This document shows positions 1-5,825 of a stretch of 19,473 nucleotides of DNA, piece by piece; positions within the stretch are counted from its first letter, which is position 1, and each line of letters starts with the position of its first letter. The translations under genes and the position numbers were made by a program. The stretch is from CAYZJV01 sp964473245 (lineage in GTDB: Bacteria > Spirochaetota > Spirochaetia > Sphaerochaetales > Sphaerochaetaceae), in assembly GCA_964473245.1 (NCBI GenBank), contig CAYYOL010000040.1, positions 1 through 19,473 on the forward strand. Reading direction: 5' to 3'. The notes under the pieces were generated by a model that saw nothing but the letters and a program-made list of their open reading frames with translations, was not told the origin of the DNA and did not search any database.

Positions 1-371
1 ATGGAAGTCTGTAATAGTTCCTGGAAATCTTCCAAAGCCACCATGATGTTCACTCCGATGATCCCGGTACTCTGTGCCTTGGCTTTCCGAATCTCTTTTT
101 GCAACCGTGCAATATTTGCTGCCCGACCATTCTTGAAGTAGTCGGGTTCCATCATACCTATTCCGTTAGCAGCTATGATTCCCACACCACCTTGGGATGC
201 GACTGCAGAAGAGAGAGAAGATAGTGAGATGCCTACTCCCATTCCTCCCTGAACAATCGCAACCGGTGCGGTCCGCTTTCCAAGCGTCAATGATGGTATA
301 TCATAGGAGGGAAGCTTGATCTTGAGCGATGCGATCAGCTTCTGAAAATTATCAAACGTCCATTCTTTCAC
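1..371 (-). CDS. Nitronate monooxygenase-like flavoprotein (5' part, runs off window)
   Basis: The minus strand from GTG at 371 reads open to the window edge, about 123 codons. The N-terminal part contains VAIVQGGMGVGIS, then ASQGGVGIIAANGIGMM and later GIIGVNIMVAL. These are the hallmarks of the FMN-dependent nitronate monooxygenase (2-nitropropane dioxygenase)/FabK-like TIM-barrel family, in which the QGGMG loop and the GVNIM strand line the flavin site. The family oxidises alkyl nitronates or acts as an enoyl-ACP reductase; which one applies cannot be told from this fragment. GTG is chosen because an in-frame TGA lies just upstream, no ATG intervenes, and AGAAGG sits 8 bases before it. A palindrome (385-398) lies directly upstream of the ribosome binding site. 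The catalytic histidine region is outside the window. The family assignment is firm; substrate is unknown. Confidence 0.85.
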   Translation of the reverse strand, partial: MKEWTFDNFQKLIASLKIKLPSYDIPSLTLGKRTAPVAIVQGGMGVGISLSSLSSAVASQGGVGIIAANGIGMMEPDYFKNGRAANIARLQKEIRKAKAQSTGIIGVNIMVALEDFQELLQTS

Positions 372-384
372 TTTGTGGTCCTTC

Positions 385-398
385 TGTCAAAATTGACA
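385..398. promoter_or_regulatory. Operator-like palindrome overlapping a -35 box
   Basis: The sequence TGTCAA-AA-TTGACA has perfect 6-base arms. Its right arm is the -35 hexamer of the rightward promoter at 393-420. It also lies 14-27 bases upstream of the GTG of the leftward nitronate monooxygenase gene. A dimeric repressor bound here could block the rightward promoter and the leftward ribosome binding site. The palindrome is seen directly; binding by any regulator is inferred, and the regulator is not known. Confidence 0.45.
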
Positions 399-420
399 TT
401 TATGGTACTAAGTGTATAAT
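393..420 (+). promoter_or_regulatory. Consensus sigma70-type promoter reading into the inverted-repeat element
   Basis: A perfect -35 TTGACA (393-398) and a perfect -10 TATAAT (415-420) are separated by 16 bases. A start site near 427 would place the first base about 24 nt before the 293-bp inverted-repeat element (451-743). The transcript would then have a leader of about 330 nt before the ATG at 761. It is the best match to a housekeeping promoter that I found in this window. Confidence 0.7.
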
Positions 421-450
421 AAAGGAATCGAACATATTAGTATAGAACTT

Positions 451-743
451 AACCAGGGTAAATTGCCACAAATCCACACCGATATGCATTCTAGGCACCT
501 AGAATGCAGGTCAGTGTGGATCTTGGTCTTCCAAGCTCCTCGTTCACCTGCATTCCAGACACATACTGAAGGGGGTTGTATTATCAAAGGCAAATAATAT
601 TCAGCCTTTAATATTTCAGCCCCCTCTGCAGACCCTTTAAACGCATACGAACGAGGAGGTTCCTGCACCCATTTTTCCACCAATCTGCATATAAAGGGTC
701 TGCAGAGCAGGTGAACGAGGAAATGTGGCAATTTACCCTGGTT
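451..743 (+). repeat. 293-bp nested inverted-repeat element (structured leader RNA or MITE-like element)
   Basis: The ends 451-470 and 724-743 are perfect 20-bp inverted repeats. Inside, 537-551 pairs perfectly with 707-721 (15 bp) and 624-639 with 692-707 (16 bp). The contiguous 3' strand 692-743 is therefore paired almost without gaps to three separate 5' segments. Between those segments sit two side arms. The first, 472-535, contains 472-479/514-521, the palindrome 485-495/498-508 and 522-526/531-535. The second, 552-623, contains 570-578/617-625 (one G-T wobble) and 586-591/604-609. The apical loop 640-691 contains AGGAGG at 654-659. No credible protein is encoded, and no clear target-site duplication flanks the ends. 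A consensus promoter precedes it and the pseudouridine synthase ATG follows by 17 bp. Pairings are seen directly; function as RNA or as a non-autonomous mobile element is open. Confidence 0.75.
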
Positions 744-760
744 GATGGTAGGATAGGTCG

Positions 761-2080
761 ATGATAAACCCGTTACCGACAGAAAACGCCACTATCTACG
801 CAGAACAGATCATGCAAGCATGCGATACCTACCGATGCCTCGACTATGAAAGCGCGTGTGAAGTCTCCACCGACTCGCTGTTCGGCGAGTCGCGAGGACT
901 CATGTTCGGAGTCCTCGTCTGCAAAGACAGAAATGGCAATACCGTCGTGCTGAAAGCATTCAGTGGTCAATACCTTGGAACCTATACCATAGCTGGCTGG
1001 GTCCCTCCGGCATTCGACCTAAAGGCATACGAGCTTCTGGTCGAGCTGAGCAATAAAGAAATAGAGCAGATGAACACCGACATCGATGCTGCAACGCGTG
1101 AAGGGGATGAACCCTCCGTACAACGACTGAAAGAGAAAAGACGAAACCTTTCACAGCGCATGCAGACAGAGTTTTTTGGACTCTACCGATTCCATTGCAG
1201 CGATGGAACTGTGAAGAACATGACCGACATCTTCGGTTCTCATCAGCCTCCTACCGGAACCGGTGATTGCTGTGCACCGAAACTGCTGAACCAAGCCTAT
1301 GAACAGAACCTTGTCCCAGTGAGCATGGTCGAGTGGTTCTACGGAACTACGAACAAGTCCGAAGAGAGAAAGCACAAGGAATACTATCCACCCTGCGACC
1401 AGCGGTGTAGACCTCTACTCACCGCCATGCTTGGATTAGATATCATCTATCGCGATGCCGAGATAGTTGTGGTGAACAAGCCCTCCGGACTCCTCTCTGT
1501 ACCGGGTCGTGGTCCAGATAAACAGGATTGCGTGGTCAATCGATTGAAACGCCTCTTTCCCCTTTGTATTGAGCAACCATCGGTTCACCGTCTCGATATG
1601 GACACATCGGGCCTGCTCGTTCTTGCACTCACCCAAAAAGCCCACAGGAACCTCTCCATCCAATTCATCCAGAGGAGAGTCGAGAAAGAGTACATAGCCC
1701 TTGTAGATGGCGTGGTCACCGAAGAGTCAGGAACGATCGAACTTGCATTCAGATACGATCCGGAGAATAAACCGAGACAGAAGTACGATCCAGTTCTGGG
1801 TAAGGTGGGCATTACTCATTGGCAGAAGATCCGGGTCGAGTCGTATGGCGATGGCAAGCGATTGGTGAGCAGAATACGTTTTGTCCCCACCACAGGACGA
1901 ACCCATCAACTCAGAGTTCACAGCATGCACGAGAAAGGGTTGGGATTCCCTATTGTCGGAGATCCACTCTATGGAAGAGCTGAGGGAGGCAGGCTTATGC
2001 TGCACGCAAGCAAACTCGCGTTCACACACCCTGAAACCTCAGTTCGTATGGAGTTCTTCATTGAGCCGGAGTTCGCATGA
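761..2080 (+). CDS. RluA-family pseudouridine synthase with long N-terminal domain
   Basis: This 439-residue protein has a C-terminal RluA-type catalytic domain from about residue 225. It contains VNKPSGLLSVPG (238-249), the signature HRLDMDTSGLL with catalytic Asp279, and RTHQLRVH plus GDPLYG near the end. It would convert uridine to pseudouridine in rRNA or tRNA in the cytoplasm; the target site cannot be predicted. The first 220 residues are an extra domain, known from long RluA-like proteins of other bacteria. It has a central charged, helix-prone stretch (95-135), GTGDCCAPKLL (166-176) and CDQRC (212-216). No S4 domain is visible. ATG 761 is preceded by a weak GGATAGG and directly by the inverted-repeat element. 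It converges with the EamA gene, with 12 bp between the stop codons. Confidence 0.9.
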   Translation: MINPLPTENATIYAEQIMQACDTYRCLDYESACEVSTDSLFGESRGLMFGVLVCKDRNGNTVVLKAFSGQYLGTYTIAGWVPPAFDLKAYELLVELSNKEIEQMNTDIDAATREGDEPSVQRLKEKRRNLSQRMQTEFFGLYRFHCSDGTVKNMTDIFGSHQPPTGTGDCCAPKLLNQAYEQNLVPVSMVEWFYGTTNKSEERKHKEYYPPCDQRCRPLLTAMLGLDIIYRDAEIVVVNKPSGLLSVPGRGPDKQDCVVNRLKRLFPLCIEQPSVHRLDMDTSGLLVLALTQKAHRNLSIQFIQRRVEKEYIALVDGVVTEESGTIELAFRYDPENKPRQKYDPVLGKVGITHWQKIRVESYGDGKRLVSRIRFVPTTGRTHQLRVHSMHEKGLGFPIVGDPLYGRAEGGRLMLHASKLAFTHPETSVRMEFFIEPEFA

Positions 2081-2092
2081 GCATCTAGCCAG

Positions 2093-3022
2093 TCAGAGCT
2101 TCGATTTTGGCCGATGATTGGTAAGCACCAAACCACTGATTACGAGAATGGCACCGATTGTGATAATGAGTGATAGCTCTTCTCCCAATAGGAGGACTCC
2201 CAGCGCAATCGCGGCAACCGGTTCGACATTGAGAAACACCGAGGCCTTTGAGCTTCCTACCTTGGCTATCCCCTCGTAGTACCAGAGGTATGCGAGACCC
2301 GCAGCACCTATGCTCAGATACAGGAGACTCCAGATTGCTGCACCAGAGAGTGTCGGAACCTGAGACCACGCCTGTTCCATGAGTGTGATCGGGAAGAGAA
2401 TAAGTACACCCGTGACACTTCCATAAGTCAACAGCGCAAGGGGTGAGAGTCGCGACATGGCCTGCTTGATGATGATGGAATATGCGGCCCAGGCAAGCAC
2501 GGCTCCGAGCATGTAGATATCGCCGATTGCAAGACCGGAGGCGATGACTCCCGCGATATCTCCGTTAGTGATTGTGAGCACCGCACCAATGGTGGCCAAT
2601 ACGATGCCAGCCATGATAAGTAGGGTGAGCTTCTCTTTGAACAGTATCCGGGCGACGATAGCAACCACCACCGGAGTGAAAGCCAGCAGCACCGAACTGC
2701 GAACTGCGGTTATCGTCTCTAGACTCGTGAAGAGCAGCACATTGAAGATCACCACACCCACGATGCTCAAGGACCCTATCCAGAGCAAATCATGCTTGGT
2801 CGGTTTGGGAAAATGCTTCTCCTTCAGGTAGAGAGCTGGAACCATGAAGAGACTAGCTATGAGGAACCGGATGAAGCTGGTAGTGAATGCAGGAAGTTCA
2901 GCAGAGACTATTCTCCCGGCAGCAAGTGCTCCTCCCCAGATTACGGGAGCCATGAAGAGCTTGATCATGGGCAATTTTGACTTCAGGCGGGCAAGAGAAG
3001 AAGATGGTGGCGATCGTTTCAT
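2093..3022 (-). CDS. EamA (DMT-superfamily) transporter
   Basis: This 309-residue hydrophobic protein has about ten predicted membrane helices in two tandem EamA repeats. Each repeat ends with the usual VFLNVEP- or LLAFTPV-type helix followed by a LLGEELS or LFKEKLT motif. The family exports or imports small metabolites such as amino acids, nucleosides or drugs across the inner membrane; the substrate cannot be read from sequence. The ATG at 3022 is chosen over an upstream in-frame start because AAAGGA lies about 7 bases before it and the length then matches the family. The gene is divergent from the GGDEF/HD-GYP gene and convergent with the pseudouridine synthase. Confidence 0.9.
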   Translation of the reverse strand: MKRSPPSSSLARLKSKLPMIKLFMAPVIWGGALAAGRIVSAELPAFTTSFIRFLIASLFMVPALYLKEKHFPKPTKHDLLWIGSLSIVGVVIFNVLLFTSLETITAVRSSVLLAFTPVVVAIVARILFKEKLTLLIMAGIVLATIGAVLTITNGDIAGVIASGLAIGDIYMLGAVLAWAAYSIIIKQAMSRLSPLALLTYGSVTGVLILFPITLMEQAWSQVPTLSGAAIWSLLYLSIGAAGLAYLWYYEGIAKVGSSKASVFLNVEPVAAIALGVLLLGEELSLIITIGAILVISGLVLTNHRPKSKL

Positions 3023-3056
3023 CGGGTTTCCTTTTATTTCGCAGAGTGTATCAACA

Positions 3057-3085
3057 AGCGTAGAGGACAAATGATGGGTTGTCAA
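3057..3085 (-). promoter_or_regulatory. Possible promoter of the EamA gene
   Basis: On the minus strand there is a perfect TTGACA (3085-3080), a 17-base spacer and a weak -10, TACGCT (3062-3057). It lies 35 bases upstream of the ATG. Only the -35 is convincing. Confidence 0.35.
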
Positions 3086-3163
3086 ATAGAGATTTTCTGC
3101 GTGTTTTCTGTGAGTGCTCTATCTGAAAGTATTTGGAGTCATGATAAAAACCAATAAAAAGTA

Positions 3164-3192
3164 TTGTAGTAGAACTGATTCCCTACTATATT
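3164..3192 (+). promoter_or_regulatory. Possible promoter of the GGDEF/HD-GYP gene
   Basis: TTGTAG (3164-3169), a 17-base spacer and TATATT (3187-3192) lie about 40 bases before the ATG at 3234. The -10 is good and the -35 poor. Its position inside the theoretical upstream extension of the reading frame supports the downstream start. Confidence 0.35.
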
Positions 3193-3233
3193 ATACCAAA
3201 CAGTTTACCCATGGTTCACTGATACGGAGAAAA

Positions 3234-5759
3234 ATGAAAGCAGAGAAGAGAATTATTCGAACCATGCGCATCGGCTTCCTCGTGATCTCCGTGTTTGTCA
3301 TCCTTGTCGGGGTGCTCAGTCATGTGACTACTGAACAGGCAAATGAAATTCAACTCCAAATAACCGAGACGAACGATATCGTCCAACACTCGAACGACAG
3401 TCTGGTCGATCTCAGCGACCTCATCGGTGCTAAGCGGGGGTATGTTCTCACCGGCAGATCTGTCTATCTTGTTCGAGTCGAATCGGCTACCGATTCACTT
3501 CAGAATCACTTGGATGCACTGTTCTTGCTGACTCAGGATCGTCCGATGCACCAGAGGAGACTCGAGCACGTGCAACGAGCGTTCAACTCATTGCTAGAGC
3601 AGGTGGTGAAGCCCCTCCTCACACACTACCGGGACTCATCAGAGACGCAGATGGAAGCTGCAAGCGTGGCGGAGTTCGAAGGATACACCAGTCTCAGTCG
3701 GTTCTACAAAGAGGAGATGCACAGACTTCTCTCTGCACTGAATACCGAAGCTCGCCTCGATCTGGAACGGATGGTCGCGGTGACTGTGCGGAATCTGAAC
3801 GCTGAACGTATGGTAAATATTTTAGGGACCATTCTGGTATTGTTCATCATCTTGGCAATCCAAAGAACAGCAGTCGTGACGATTCGAAGAGCTAATAGCG
3901 CACAGGAGAAGCTTGAGCGGGATCTGAAGCGAAACAGGGATCGTCTGGAAGATGTGATCGAGGGCACTCGAGCTGGAACCTGGGAGTGGGATATCCGCAC
4001 AGATTCAATCGAACTGAACGAGCGTTGGGCAGAGATCATCGGTTATACCCTTGAGGAGCTGAAGCCGACAAGCCTGCAAACCATCAAGGATCATATGCAT
4101 CCAAAGGATGTTGCTCGATCGGACAAGTTGTTCAGACGGGTATTGGACAAGGAGATCGACTACTACGATTTCGAAGGAAGAATGAGGCATAGAGACGGGC
4201 ACTGGGTTTGGATTCGTGATAGAGGAAAAATCGTCGAATGGGACACGGCCGGAAATCCGATTAGAATGAGCGGGACGCACGATGACATCTCGGATCGAAA
4301 AATGATCGAACGGCAGCTGTTTCTTGAAAAAGAGCAGTTGGAGACCACACTGCTCTCTGTAGGCGATGGGATTATCACCACCGATTCTCAGGGTATGGTG
4401 GAGATCATGAACGGTGTCGCAGAGGAACTTACCGGATGGTCGTCTCACGATGCTGAGGGAGAGCCATTCACCTCGGTCTTCGTCACTCGCGATGCAAAAA
4501 GCGGTGGAACAGGGGACAATCCGGTTGCACGTGTACTCGCGACGAGAATGCGCACCGAATTGTATGAAGACACGATATTGATCGCGAAGACCGGAGAGGA
4601 GCGATTCATTGAAGATAGTGCAGCTCCAATCATTGACCAGAACGACTTGATCGCAGGCGTGGTCCTGGTCTTCCGCGACTCCACCGAGAAACGGATCGAG
4701 CGAGAGCATATGATCAAGATAGGTCTTACCGATCAGCTTACCCAGGTGCACAATCGTCGTGGATACGAACAGATCCTGGCTCAGTTTGACCGTGAGTCAC
4801 GCTATCCGATTTCGTTCATCATTGCAGATGTGAACGGCCTGAAGCTTGCAAACGATGCCTTCGGTCACGATATGGGAGATGATCTACTCATGCGTGTCGC
4901 CACTGTGCTGACAGCGCAATCTAGACCATCGGATGCCGTGGTACGTCTCGGAGGCGACGAATTCGTCGTGCTCATGCCCGAAACACCGCTCTCTGAAGCA
5001 GAAGCGAGAATGGCCGGTTTCGAAGCCACCATGAAGCGTGAACACATTGGACCGTTACCCGTGTCGGTCTCATTCGGTGCCTCGGAGAAACGCTCTGCAA
5101 CTGCAGATAACGGTATGGTCTTGCGGAAAGCGGAAAGTCGCATGTACAAGGAAAAGATCATTGAGAGTCCCCGGGTGAAGACCGAGATTATCGAACGATT
5201 GCTCGCGTACCAACATAAGAAGTATCCATTCGAGCAGCTCCATACGAATCGGGTTGTGCTCTTGAGCGAACTGCTGGCACGTGAGGCAGATATGACGGCA
5301 GACGACATCGAGATGATCAAAACGATTGCTCGATATCACGATATAGGTAAGATCGCGATTGACCAGAAACTGCTGCAGAAAGACTATGCGCTCGATGAAG
5401 AGGAGTGGTTCGATGTACGCAGACATGCAGAAGTCGGATACAATCTGCTCCGATCGGTTCCGAGTTTGTATGAGACCGCTACTGGTGTACTGCATCACCA
5501 CGAGTGGTGGGATGGAACCGGATACCCACGCGGTTTGGCTGGAGAAGAGATTCCCATTGGCTCTCGAATCGTCGCACTGTGCGACTCGTATGAAGCCATG
5601 ATCGGAATTCGCACCTATGGGACACCCCGGTCCCCTGCCGATGCGATGGCAGAGATTGAGTCCTGCAGTGGCACTCAGTTTGATCCTCACCTGGTGTCTC
5701 TGGCACCGAAAGCCGCATTCGAAAATTTGGTTCAGAACTACGATGGTCAAGATCGATGA
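3234..5759 (+). CDS. Membrane CHASE3-PAS-PAS-GGDEF-HD-GYP cyclic-di-GMP enzyme
   Basis: This 841-residue protein begins with a membrane helix (about 12-30). A periplasmic CHASE3-like sensor follows, with the typical AKRGYVLTG stretch, then a second helix (about 194-213). Two PAS domains come next (about 237-350 and 363-490; the first has the PAS_3-type GTWEWDI start). The GGDEF domain has the intact active site LGGDEF (573-577) and the inhibitory RxxD site (RPSD, five residues before it). The C-terminal HD-GYP domain has HDIGK (His702, Asp703) and HHHEWWDGTGYP (GYP 763-765). Family knowledge predicts cyclic-di-GMP synthesis by GGDEF and hydrolysis to pGpG or GMP by HD-GYP. Both active sites look complete, so which activity dominates is probably set by the sensors. 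ATG 3234 is preceded by GGAGA; the in-frame extension upstream covers a likely promoter. Confidence 0.93.
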   Translation: MKAEKRIIRTMRIGFLVISVFVILVGVLSHVTTEQANEIQLQITETNDIVQHSNDSLVDLSDLIGAKRGYVLTGRSVYLVRVESATDSLQNHLDALFLLTQDRPMHQRRLEHVQRAFNSLLEQVVKPLLTHYRDSSETQMEAASVAEFEGYTSLSRFYKEEMHRLLSALNTEARLDLERMVAVTVRNLNAERMVNILGTILVLFIILAIQRTAVVTIRRANSAQEKLERDLKRNRDRLEDVIEGTRAGTWEWDIRTDSIELNERWAEIIGYTLEELKPTSLQTIKDHMHPKDVARSDKLFRRVLDKEIDYYDFEGRMRHRDGHWVWIRDRGKIVEWDTAGNPIRMSGTHDDISDRKMIERQLFLEKEQLETTLLSVGDGIITTDSQGMVEIMNGVAEELTGWSSHDAEGEPFTSVFVTRDAKSGGTGDNPVARVLATRMRTELYEDTILIAKTGEERFIEDSAAPIIDQNDLIAGVVLVFRDSTEKRIEREHMIKIGLTDQLTQVHNRRGYEQILAQFDRESRYPISFIIADVNGLKLANDAFGHDMGDDLLMRVATVLTAQSRPSDAVVRLGGDEFVVLMPETPLSEAEARMAGFEATMKREHIGPLPVSVSFGASEKRSATADNGMVLRKAESRMYKEKIIESPRVKTEIIERLLAYQHKKYPFEQLHTNRVVLLSELLAREADMTADDIEMIKTIARYHDIGKIAIDQKLLQKDYALDEEEWFDVRRHAEVGYNLLRSVPSLYETATGVLHHHEWWDGTGYPRGLAGEEIPIGSRIVALCDSYEAMIGIRTYGTPRSPADAMAEIESCSGTQFDPHLVSLAPKAAFENLVQNYDGQDR

Positions 5760-5773
5760 GAGATGTGCAATCT

Positions 5774-5800
5774 GTAGCATCTTGGATCGGATCATGCTAC
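5774..5800 (+). other. Hairpin between the two cyclic-di-GMP genes
   Basis: GTAGCAT (5774-5780) pairs perfectly with ATGCTAC (5794-5800) across a 13-base loop that itself contains GATCGGATC. There is no T-run, so it is not a classic terminator. It could moderate expression of the second gene, or it may be chance. Confidence 0.3.
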
Positions 5801-5825
5801 CATGCTTGAGCTTTTGGAGTTGTAG

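Noticed and set aside
408..731. 107-codon open frame on the minus strand across the inverted-repeat element
   Set aside because: It spans the palindromes and both element ends and has no SD or recognisable domain. The nested stems explain the sequence better than a protein does.
451..743. Retron ncRNA, CRISPR leader or integron attC site
   Set aside because: No reverse transcriptase, Cas gene, integrase or spaced direct repeats are nearby, and the stem layout does not match any of these.
2081..2092. Terminator between the pseudouridine synthase and EamA genes
   Set aside because: No stem with a T-run is present in or near the 12-bp gap.
4005..4751. 248-codon open frame opposite the GGDEF/HD-GYP gene
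   Set aside because: It is a shadow of a gene with intact domains; it has no family motifs. The same holds for the long antisense frames at 5070-5795, 12851-13534 and 15281-16039.
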